Shown here one piece after another: positions 58,101 to 64,000 of a stretch of 64,000 nt of DNA. How positions within the stretch are numbered: the first letter of the stretch is position 1; every line of letters starts with the position of its first letter. This DNA comes from an uncultured Bacteriovoracaceae bacterium (GTDB lineage Bacteria; Bdellovibrionota; Bacteriovoracia; Bacteriovoracales; Bacteriovoracaceae), in contig CALHBF010000011.1 in NCBI GenBank assembly GCA_937931205.1, positions 1-64,000 of the forward strand. The letters are read 5' to 3'. The notes beneath the pieces are model-generated. The model made no database searches, had not been told where the DNA came from, and saw nothing but the letters and a program-made list of their open reading frames with translations. The position numbers and the translations under genes are program-made.

Positions 58101-59409
58101 TGCACCTTTTGCTTTTAACTATGAAGGCTTTTATGCCAACCACACTGGGAACGCTCCTGCGGCCTGTAACTGCTGGACGGCCTCAAATATCAATGCTGCC
58201 AATCTGCAAGTAACTGGCGGACAAGTCGATCTAAATACAGCAAACGTTTCGGCCGGTTCAACGATCACTCTTGGTTATGATGGCGCAACTTACCCATTAA
58301 GCATTGTGGTTGCAGGAACTGATCAAACTCAGCGCGCCCTTCAAATTACAAGTGCTATCAACTCTCACCCGCAACTGGGCTTTACTGCTACTAATGATGG
58401 TCTAAGCACAGTTACTATTTATGGCCCAAAAGCTTCTGAAGAAGCTCGTGTGCACCAGCTGACAAACAAACTAGGTAAACTATGGATGGATTCAAACTAT
58501 CTTTATGTACCTTACATCAACCTTTCACAGGCCGCTCCCAACAATAAAGTGATTTCAATTGAAACAATTATTAATGACTCAGCTTCTGAACTATCTCTTG
58601 TGGCCTCAGGCCCGGGTGGAATGACAAGCACTCTCCTTGCTGGAACGTACTCAAACGATTTTGACAATGCTGTTGATCACTCTGGAAATCTCTTGATTGC
58701 TTACGCCAATAATATTGGTGAAGCGAGACTCATTAAATTTACTGGTTTCAACTTTGCTGCCAATAACACTTATAACCTGATGGCGAGTAAGAACATTCAA
58801 AAGATCAGAATGTCGGCAAGTAATGTTAACAATAACTACTACTATGTGATGGGTGAAGACGGCACCAACACGATGTGGATGACTCGCGTGGAATCAAATC
58901 TAGCAACTGCTGATTTCACCCGCGTATGGTCTTTAACTGCTACTAATGATGCGGCTTCAGCTTCTCTGGTTTCAAGTCTCGCAGGTCAGACCTATGACTT
59001 TGCGATTAGAACAGCTGGATCTGATACCTTCTCTGGAACATTGGCCGAGGCCCGTGTTCTAATTTCAAGCTCGCTGGGAGTTTTTGCTTTCAAAACTTTA
59101 TCCAACAATACTGTGACCTGTGGTTCGTGTGAGCCAGTATCTCAAGTCAATGCGACTCTTCCTGTGGCCGCACCTCTGCTTGCTGTAAGTGATGTTGTCG
59201 AAAATCAGACTATCGGAAGTCCTGGTAACCAGCCTGGCACTGAGAACCAACGTGACATCCTCATTTTTGGTTATATCAATGAATCAAACGCTGGGGACAC
59301 ATTCAATACTCTGAGCCTTGGATTGGTGAACACTGAAAGGACAGTAATTAGCTCAACTACTCGTGATACAACCAACGGCCGTTACACGCCTGCAGTATTC
59401 AAGAATTAA
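55147..59409 (+). CDS. Very large lipoprotein, probably beta-rich surface protein
   Basis: 1420 aa. Lipobox I-T-G-C with Cys22 if the ATG at 55147 is used (AAGGAAG upstream); an ATG at 55162 also fits. Beta-rich throughout, with Ig/cadherin-like spacing of Thr/Pro-rich strands and several Cys. D-P-D/E-x-D-like turns (VSDPDGRYG; TDPERDEY) suggest Ca binding between domains. Second half resembles repeat propeller-like or carbohydrate-binding regions but no family is recognised. Likely outer-membrane, surface-exposed. The barrel-type gene 59444 follows and may export or partner it. Confidence 0.7.
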   Translation: MVGFNMIKLWLLLITMIVITGCIPQSKTTECKDNEAFNAIQRRCLPVNPNETSFIKIKSPVPTAGITIAGSSGSPISFTVMIENPYKKNYRLQWLRNFNGVQSTLYSPSAPSADLVNHPYQISLVPSADLFGAIGTHVITAQVLDATNNNVIDSHAFTLNLTSDPTPYGQGFSPSLSVPLTFSTTSSNTVFAFDVLRNGRAMNTPTVSWRLVKLTGAALAPRVEVDTLVNTNSPQNVTFDFNPTNPMNDMIPPSAPYLAYVGNYRLEASIVDGATTFSTYYWDITIKHPDLGQIVVANNPVPGDAANSVRAFNGIPYGNVTLPNFSYNNSLTRSQFCVQVSDPDGRYGNGVHVRYYLGNSTGHVYQGLTTGADDTICLEDASAAIKNTIVFSDPNPDLSWSTQIKAKVFDAQTGEEYTTFVAGVYPLVWNVQVEPTNKPPVLTFVDAGAVACTSTIVSTKNGCAVTQSNDAIDNFFNVSFQIQDEHYTDAAEFAYTATLSRGAVVVDSSCQKAFGAAGGPTFTCQLKVPSYDALGSIDPTLDDWRVSVNVTDSGSPFTATQKSSTLIWNLSVREINYRPIINNVMTYQNLVATTTFSEKDTATFQVQMTDPERDEYIIELARCGATLADADCTTLQTTTRTFLNQGDYLTNRRLNYTIPDGFIGANVLSQVVTFRIKVINYASTLDPLIQLPNEAISSIDVTINNWNPAPVYANINAIDTKAPTMSDPLGIDYWAFGSFPLTLDPATITDASEYALEGNITYQWWIAPHSMTPTWTQIGGGNTRILRWTPGTTMASGNYFIKLCVTDGYPTRSTVDPNGGATLCNNPAIVSVYNNFLTTAPLNVTTSGQIITNAPAVWIDTSATGNITTGTGSSKIIYSAYVTHDSGAGSFRIHVQKSIYNIDDTGRMQVLGELDFDAINPLEQDASFNILDVKDLRLIGDDNSLYIAYLANFVNDDHDLGYKPEIRRIYKGINRGLKVAPNLHDAPFAFNYEGFYANHTGNAPAACNCWTASNINAANLQVTGGQVDLNTANVSAGSTITLGYDGATYPLSIVVAGTDQTQRALQITSAINSHPQLGFTATNDGLSTVTIYGPKASEEARVHQLTNKLGKLWMDSNYLYVPYINLSQAAPNNKVISIETIINDSASELSLVASGPGGMTSTLLAGTYSNDFDNAVDHSGNLLIAYANNIGEARLIKFTGFNFAANNTYNLMASKNIQKIRMSASNVNNNYYYVMGEDGTNTMWMTRVESNLATADFTRVWSLTATNDAASASLVSSLAGQTYDFAIRTAGSDTFSGTLAEARVLISSSLGVFAFKTLSNNTVTCGSCEPVSQVNATLPVAAPLLAVSDVVENQTIGSPGNQPGTENQRDILIFGYINESNAGDTFNTLSLGLVNTERTVISSTTRDTTNGRYTPAVFKN

Positions 59410-59443
59410 TTGTTAGATTTTCAGACTCTGGTATGATGAAAGT

Positions 59444-60331
59444 ATGCGCTTTCATCATGCCATAGTCTTTTTCATTTTCCTGCTCCTCTCTGGATCAGTA
59501 TTTGCCTATGAGCTGATGATTATTCAGGCCGTTTCCCGCAGCGAAAAAACCTTTATTACTCGTAATGGAAAAAGACAGGGCGTTCAACCTGGTCACACCG
59601 CTACCTTCACCGCTGACAATGTCTCTATTCTGGCCCGTGCTCGTACAGTGACAGGAAACTTCACTCAATGGGAAGCGATAAACGATCACGTCAATATCCC
59701 TTTCACTAAAGGCGAAGTTGTTACTTTTTATCCCGCCAAAGAATATCTTTGGACACTGGCACCAGAAGAAGTCAGACAAAAATATATCAAATCTCAGCGA
59801 CCACCTGAGCGTCAGTCTTTCACTTTTCGCGGAAGCTTTGGCCGTGGAATTTCAGAATCAGTATCCGATGCTCCAGCAAATTCTGCTACTCGCGGTTTTC
59901 TAGGAGCTGAAATTTTCTATGAAAAAGATATCGGACGACACTTTTCTTTTGATGTAGGTTTTCGTTATGATCGTGAGGCCATCAACTATGCCTCAAGTAC
60001 GTATGTCACCAATAGAGCAATTCTCGCCTTCAACTTACTCTACTACTTCAAAGTTTTTTCAGAATACATTCCAGGAAAGTTCTATCTTGGCCTTGGAAGC
60101 GGGATTGGACAATCTTCAACGGAAGTTGAAACGCTCAAGCAATCAGGAACAGTCGCAGTCCTTCCTGGATTTAAACTAGGTCTCACCTATCCATTTAATT
60201 ATGATTGGGATTTTCTTATTGAGGCGGGAGTTGAGAGTTTACAGACAAGTGAAAAACAAGAAAGTGGATCTGAGCAAACAACGACGCAGACCAACTTTCG
60301 TTCAAGCTTTGGTCTGCGCCGTTTCTTCTAA
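59444..60331 (+). CDS. Outer-membrane barrel protein with N-terminal domain
   Basis: 295 aa with a signal peptide (to about 20, SVFAYE). N-terminal small domain (about 22-105) with G-V-Q-P-G-H-T-A-T-F-T, SH3-like in appearance. Then a linker and a beta barrel (about 125-295) with alternating strands (FRGSFGRGI; FSFDVGFRYDREAI; FLIEAGVESLQT) and a C-terminal Phe. 34 bases after the giant lipoprotein; co-expression is likely. Confidence 0.7.
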   Translation: MRFHHAIVFFIFLLLSGSVFAYELMIIQAVSRSEKTFITRNGKRQGVQPGHTATFTADNVSILARARTVTGNFTQWEAINDHVNIPFTKGEVVTFYPAKEYLWTLAPEEVRQKYIKSQRPPERQSFTFRGSFGRGISESVSDAPANSATRGFLGAEIFYEKDIGRHFSFDVGFRYDREAINYASSTYVTNRAILAFNLLYYFKVFSEYIPGKFYLGLGSGIGQSSTEVETLKQSGTVAVLPGFKLGLTYPFNYDWDFLIEAGVESLQTSEKQESGSEQTTTQTNFRSSFGLRRFF

Positions 60332-60332
60332 T

Positions 60333-61283
60333 TTATTTTACTAGACCGATTTCTCTTAGACGAATCATCAACCACTCATGAGAGTTGATCGGCTCATACT
60401 TCGCTCCTGTTCCCACACATGAAGGAATGCAAGAAAGAACAGTATCAGGATTCGGATGCACAAAATAAGGCATCGAATAACGATTTGAAGTTGCATCAGC
60501 AGGGTTCACTACTCTGTGAGTTGTTGCCGGAATCACATCATTAGTAAGACGTGAAAGCATATCACCTGAATCAACAACGAGTTGCTTCTCATTAGTTTCA
60601 ACTTTTAACCACTGTCCATCACGATCAAGAAGCTCAAGTCCCGAAGAAGTCGCTCCCACCATAACAGTGATAAGGTTGATATCTTCGTGAGCAGCAGAAC
60701 GTACCGAGTTCTTTGGAGCATTAGCATCCAGAGGCGGATAATGAATCGGACGGATAATTGAATTACCATCCTGAACCATGCTTCTGAAATAGTCTTGAGG
60801 CACATCAAGGGCCATACCAAGAGCATCTAGGATAACAACTGAAGTGGTATCAAGAGCATTATAAAGCTTTAAAAAAGTATCTTTAAAATCTGGGATCTCA
60901 TCAGGCCAGATGTTAGCAGGAAAGTATTGTCCAAAACGAACTGGATCAACCAGAGTATCACGTCCTACGTGCCAGAATTCTTTTAGATCTGGGTACTGAG
61001 AATTCTTAGCGTGCTCAACACCAAATGCTGTATAGCCGCGCTGGCCGCCGCCTTCTTTGCATGTATATTTTCTTTTCGTTTCTACTGGAAGTTGGAAGAA
61101 CTCATGAATAAGGTCATAGGCCTTGCTTGTTACTTTGGCATCAACTGGGTGATCAACAAGAATGATGAAACCGTAGTCTTTTAAACCTGAGAAAAGATTA
61201 TTAACAAAAGTGACTTTGTCATTGTTTGAGCCATTCAAAAAACTCATCAAACTTAGTTCAGGCACCTTACGTAACGAATCCAT
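60333..61283 (-). CDS. 2-oxoglutarate/Fe(II) oxygenase, isopenicillin N synthase-like
   Basis: 316 aa. Iron site H199-x-D201 (A-A-H-E-D-I-N-L) and H256 (T-T-H-R-V-V-N-P); co-substrate R268-x-S270 (N-R-Y-S-M-P-Y-F). N-terminal G-L-K-D-Y-G-F-I-I-L-V-D-H as in the DIOX family. Substrate cannot be told from sequence; bacterial relatives act on varied small molecules. Monocistronic, converging with the barrel gene. Confidence 0.88.
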   Translation of the reverse strand: MDSLRKVPELSLMSFLNGSNNDKVTFVNNLFSGLKDYGFIILVDHPVDAKVTSKAYDLIHEFFQLPVETKRKYTCKEGGGQRGYTAFGVEHAKNSQYPDLKEFWHVGRDTLVDPVRFGQYFPANIWPDEIPDFKDTFLKLYNALDTTSVVILDALGMALDVPQDYFRSMVQDGNSIIRPIHYPPLDANAPKNSVRSAAHEDINLITVMVGATSSGLELLDRDGQWLKVETNEKQLVVDSGDMLSRLTNDVIPATTHRVVNPADATSNRYSMPYFVHPNPDTVLSCIPSCVGTGAKYEPINSHEWLMIRLREIGLVK

Positions 61284-61542
61284 AAAAACTCCCTTGGAAT
61301 ATTTATCTATCTAAATAATGGAGGTTGGCGAGGGTTGTCTAAGCAAAAAATGAGATAGTTATCAGTCATGAATTATTTACTTGAGGCCATTCCCCATCAG
61401 AAACACCTAAAAACAACTAGTTATATCACTAATGAAAAAATACTCCTCAAAAGGAGAATCCTCCTCACAATTGCTGACTAGCTTAGTAGTAATGCTTATC
61501 TTGACTTTGTACACCCTTATGGTTTACTGAATGGAGCGATTA
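61284..61542. other. Spacer before the toxin-antitoxin pair
   Basis: 259 bases, AT-rich, no credible gene. A small hairpin (CTCCT-CAAA-AGGAG at 61443-61456) is followed by CCTCCTC. A TTGACT hexamer near 61500 has no good -10 at normal spacing. GGAG lies eight bases before the toxin ATG. Confidence 0.5.
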
Positions 61543-61824
61543 ATGAATGTGCAAATTTTCATTTCAAAAAAAGCACAAAAAGAACTGCGCAAGATTCCAA
61601 AGCACATACTACTTCAACTCGATCTCTGGATTGAGATAATAAGTGAGGAAGGCTACAGATCAATGCAACTTATTAAAGGCTACAATGACCATGCTTTAAT
61701 TGGAGATAGAAAAGGACAGCGTTCATCATATCTATCTCGAAGCTGGAGAGTCATCTACACAATCAATGAAGAAAGAGCTGCTATTTTGATTGAAATTTTG
61801 GAGATCAATCACCATGACTACTAA
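61543..61824 (+). CDS. RelE/HigB-type toxin
   Basis: 93 aa from the ATG at 61543 (GGAG upstream); a start four codons earlier is possible. RelE fold: I-S-K-K-A-Q-K-E-L-R-K-I-P at the start, W-R-V-I-Y-T-I-N, then I-L-E-I-N-H-H-D-Y. Ribosome-dependent mRNA cleavage in the family. Toxin precedes antitoxin as in HigBA. Overlaps the antitoxin by 11 bases. Confidence 0.85.
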   Translation: MNVQIFISKKAQKELRKIPKHILLQLDLWIEIISEEGYRSMQLIKGYNDHALIGDRKGQRSSYLSRSWRVIYTINEERAAILIEILEINHHDY

Positions 61825-62128
61825 AAAGCTAGCAAATGCAAAAAAAGAGATTAGGAAAATAACTGGCCACATTTCTTTTGGAGAAATGCTTTATTCACTA
61901 CGACTCTCAAAAGAACTAAGTCAGACTGCGATGGCCGAATTATTAAAAATTAGTAAGCAAGATCTTTGTAATGTAGAGAAAGGAAGAAAACAAGTAAGTG
62001 TGGCCAGAGCTAAAAGTTTCGCCGAAGCTTTAAACATGCCTCCTAAAACTTTTGCCAAATACGCACTTCAAGACCAGCTTCGCGCCGCTGGGATACCTGG
62101 AAAGGTTGAAATTATTTCAGTCGCCTGA
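61814..62128 (+). CDS. HTH antitoxin (HigA/Xre type)
   Basis: 104 aa from the ATG at 61814. Xre-type helix-turn-helix at about 35-85 (L-S-Q-T-A-M-A-E-L-L-K-I-S-K-Q-D-L). N-terminal basic part may bind the toxin. Expected to repress the pair and neutralise the toxin. Its end overlaps the convergent yggS gene by 12 bases. Confidence 0.85.
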   Translation: MTTKKLANAKKEIRKITGHISFGEMLYSLRLSKELSQTAMAELLKISKQDLCNVEKGRKQVSVARAKSFAEALNMPPKTFAKYALQDQLRAAGIPGKVEIISVA

Positions 62129-62800
62129 AATGTCAAACATCATCGTCCCTAGCCTTAACCAATTTGCACCTTCTGCAAGGGCTATCTTATAGTCCTGACT
62201 CATCCCCATACTTAACTGCAGATCAAGACCCCACTTCTGATCAAGTTCTGCTTTTAGGCCACGAAGCTCGCGGAAACAAGCTAGCGCACTCTTCATCTGA
62301 TCATCCACTCGCAAGGCCCCCATAGTCATCAAACCTTGCAAGTAGAGGTTCTGGCAATCATTGAATCGAGCGATGGCCACATCAAGTTCAGGCCTACTCT
62401 CAAAGCCCGATTTTTCTTCTTCACGAGAAGTATTAAACTGTAAAAATACTCCTACACGATGATTCAAACGATGTTCGTTTTTAATCAGCTCATCTAATAG
62501 ATGAATTGAATCCACTGAGTGAATCGCCTTGAGCGAATGAACTTTAAAAAGATCTTTTACCTTGTTGCTTTGAAGATGACCGATCATATGCCATTTGATT
62601 TCTGGGCAGCTTACTTTCAGTTCATTTGATTTGAGGAGTAGTTCCTGCACCCGATTCTCACCGAAATGGCGATGACCAATATCATAGTAGGCCCTAATTT
62701 CATCAAGGGTGCGGGTTTTAGAAACAATAAGAAGGTGCTGATCAGGAGAAAAATCTTGGAGCACATGATTTAAGTGCTCCAAGAATTTAGGATTCTTCAT
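62117..62800 (-). CDS. YggS/PLPBP family pyridoxal-phosphate homeostasis protein
   Basis: 227 aa. PLP Lys in L-I-V-S-K-T-R (about 28), H-F-G-E-N-R-V-Q-E, W-H-M-I-G-H-L-Q-S-N-K, S-V-D-S-I, Q-F-N-T-S-R-E-E-E-K-S-G, and S-M-G-M-S-Q-D-Y near the C-terminus. Binds PLP and affects amino-acid and vitamin B6 balance. Overlaps the 111-aa gene by 14 bases. Confidence 0.92.
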   Translation of the reverse strand: MKNPKFLEHLNHVLQDFSPDQHLLIVSKTRTLDEIRAYYDIGHRHFGENRVQELLLKSNELKVSCPEIKWHMIGHLQSNKVKDLFKVHSLKAIHSVDSIHLLDELIKNEHRLNHRVGVFLQFNTSREEEKSGFESRPELDVAIARFNDCQNLYLQGLMTMGALRVDDQMKSALACFRELRGLKAELDQKWGLDLQLSMGMSQDYKIALAEGANWLRLGTMMFDISGD

Positions 62801-63122
62801 TTTCGGTCGGTTTTTTTTTAAGCCTAATAGTTGCTTTCACTTCAAAGTCATACTTGTCTGCAATCTTTTCAATTTCTCGACTCAGATCAATTTTTTCCAA
62901 GTAAGTCTTCAACTCATTTTTCACGCTGGCCACAAATTCTGTTTTTGTATTCTTGGCGTTCTCAACGAGATTTCCAACCATATCTTTTGGCAGAGGAACA
63001 TCTTTCAGAAGGTTTCTTACCCCTTCTTCAGTCATAAAAGCGGCCGTAACTCCAGTCGTGAGCACCTTTTTTAAGATATCACCCAGTTTACCATCACGAT
63101 CTTTTAAGTCCTTCTCTTCCAT
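62787..63122 (-). CDS. Small helical protein, conserved-looking, unknown
   Basis: 111 aa, charged and mostly helical (about 20-85), ends in a Lys-rich beta piece and acidic tail. No signal or known domain; phasin-like appearance is superficial. A run of nine A on the coding strand near its end may be slip-prone. Shares one base with the SRPBCC gene start side (63122), so coupled. Confidence 0.55.
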   Translation of the reverse strand: MEEKDLKDRDGKLGDILKKVLTTGVTAAFMTEEGVRNLLKDVPLPKDMVGNLVENAKNTKTEFVASVKNELKTYLEKIDLSREIEKIADKYDFEVKATIRLKKKPTENEES

Positions 63123-63553
63123 TATAGACTCGCAGCTCTCTTAGCAAATGCTTTCATTGTAAGAGGTAAGTTAGTACTGACTAATGTTTTTTCAATCATC
63201 CCTAGACCTGGAAGAAAACCTTTCAGTTCGACTTCCAAAGAATAAGTGACTTCTGTTTTTCCATTACCCAGATCTTTAAGTGTCCAACGACCATTATTCA
63301 GTTTCATCATGTCACCTTTAACTAGTGACCAGTTTACTTCTTTGTTCGGTACGTGTTTTAGATTAATGGTATAAGAAATTTCTTTGATGATATTCAAATT
63401 CATCGTCAACTCTGCACCGGCCTCAGTTGAATTTTTAAGATCAACTGATTTCACACCATCAACAAACTTTGGATAATTTGAATAATCAACAATCGCCTTA
63501 TAGAATTTATCCACAGGGACATCAAACGTTTCTGTTCTTTCGGCCTTTGCCAT
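63122..63553 (-). CDS. SRPBCC (Coq10/START-type) lipid-binding protein
   Basis: 143 aa. V-P-V-D-K-F-Y-K-A-I-V-D-Y-S-N-Y-P-K-F-V opening of the Coq10/RatA-type SRPBCC fold. Alternating strands follow, then a C-terminal helix (L-P-L-T-M-K-A-F-A-K-R). The cavity binds a hydrophobic ligand; RatA-like ribosome binding is also possible. Follows glpX by 11 bases. Confidence 0.82.
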   Translation of the reverse strand: MAKAERTETFDVPVDKFYKAIVDYSNYPKFVDGVKSVDLKNSTEAGAELTMNLNIIKEISYTINLKHVPNKEVNWSLVKGDMMKLNNGRWTLKDLGNGKTEVTYSLEVELKGFLPGLGMIEKTLVSTNLPLTMKAFAKRAASL

Positions 63554-63564
63554 ATGCTTATTCC

Positions 63565-64000
63565 TTAATAACGAGGTTTCTTATCAAAATGATGTTCAGC
63601 TCTGATGTGTCTGATAGTACCTGATTCTGAACGCATCACAATTGAGTGAGTGTAACAGCCCCAAGATTTAAAAATAACTCCGTCCAAGAAGTTACCTGTT
63701 GTCACTCCAGTAGCGCAGAACATCAGGTTACCCTTAGCAAGTTCATGAATCTGGAAAACTTTATTAATATCACTGATTCCCATTTTTGCTGCACGAACAA
63801 TCTCTTCATTGTTACGAGGCTTCAAGATCCCTTGGAACTCACCACCTAAACATTGTAATGCTGCTGCTGAAATAACGCCTTCAGGGGCTCCGCCGATACC
63901 AAAAAGAATATCAATACCTGAATTGGGAGTTGCCGTTGAAATGGCCGCAGAAACATCACCGTCACCGATAAGTTGAATACGAGCACCTGCTGCACGAACT
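63565..64000 (-). CDS. glpX: Class II fructose-1,6-bisphosphatase GlpX, C-terminal part
   Basis: Partial; runs off the right edge (145 codons with stop visible). D-G-D-V-S-A-A-I, G-I-D-I-L-F-G-I-G-G-A-P-E-G-V-I-S-A-A-A-L-Q-C-L-G-G are diagnostic of GlpX. Hydrolyses fructose-1,6-bisphosphate in gluconeogenesis, Mn-dependent in relatives. Near the C-terminus A-T-G-V-T-T-G and H-S-I-V-M-R are present. First gene of the unit with the SRPBCC, 111-aa and YggS genes. Confidence 0.9.
   Translation of the reverse strand, partial: VRAAGARIQLIGDGDVSAAISTATPNSGIDILFGIGGAPEGVISAAALQCLGGEFQGILKPRNNEEIVRAAKMGISDINKVFQIHELAKGNLMFCATGVTTGNFLDGVIFKSWGCYTHSIVMRSESGTIRHIRAEHHFDKKPRY

Overview
This window looks like a low-GC (roughly 40%) predatory bacterium of the Bdellovibrionota, most likely the Bacteriovorax/Peredibacter/Halobacteriovorax side. 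The evidence is indirect: phage-tail-like surface fibres ending in an S74 chaperone domain (the architecture of the mosaic adhesive trimer, MAT, proteins of Bdellovibrio), a Myxococcus-type gliding gene set, many secreted proteins of unknown family, a cbb3-type oxidase, and an otherwise ordinary housekeeping set. No rRNA marker is present, so the genus is inference. I saw no rRNA, tRNA, CRISPR array, insertion sequence or prophage.

Layout. 1-9290 (minus): a tandem adhesin locus. A 1698-aa fibre is followed, with stop and start overlapping by one base, by a 930-aa secreted protein with four fibrinogen-like modules; then a second, near-identical fibre begins and runs off the left edge. 9479-20311 (minus): a gliding/envelope machine in two transcription units (VWA lipoprotein, outer-membrane barrel, TPR protein, small secreted protein; then ExbB/TolQ, two ExbD/TolR, two TPR proteins, an FHA/AgmX protein). 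The two units share a 29-bp element with identical spacing upstream of their starts. 20607-22853 (plus): RlmN-like methylase, TcdA, YkvA-like protein. 22847-25464 (minus): a secreted papain-like protease operon behind a sigma-28-like promoter, then a GreA/B-like protein and a YchJ-like protein. 25611-30117 (plus): HrpB helicase, a serine-less alpha/beta hydrolase homologue, an acyltransferase and an arrestin/Spo0M-like protein. 30148-40503 (mostly minus): two ABC-F ATPases (YbiT-like and Uup-like), YgiQ, acyltransferase, GIY-YIG protein, M32 carboxypeptidase, ArsC/YffB-like protein, response regulator and an HU/IHF protein, with ArfB on the plus strand. 40715-47339: a lipoprotein, then the tgt-yajC-tatA and secD-secF module. 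47367-52445 (minus): a cbb3 oxidase operon (diheme cytochrome c, CcoN, CcoO) with seven small or unknown membrane proteins and an FNR-like site. 52509-64000: queA, a ParA-like ATPase with a small partner, a 1420-aa lipoprotein and barrel protein, a 2OG-Fe(II) oxygenase, a RelE/HigBA-type toxin-antitoxin pair, YggS/PLPBP, an SRPBCC protein and the C-terminal part of GlpX.

How it fits together. The most distinctive content is surface biology: self-maturing fibres plus fibrinogen-type lectin-like modules, a gliding motor with its adhesin-like VWA lipoprotein, and secreted lipoproteins and a protease. By eye, sigma-28-like sites precede the protease operon and the 1420-aa lipoprotein, and weaker ones precede both fibres, which would fit attack-phase expression. 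The best candidate for something undescribed is the tandem fibre/fibrinogen cassette, followed by the shared gliding-operon element and a recurring class of stable hairpins just after stop codons that lack a U-tract.
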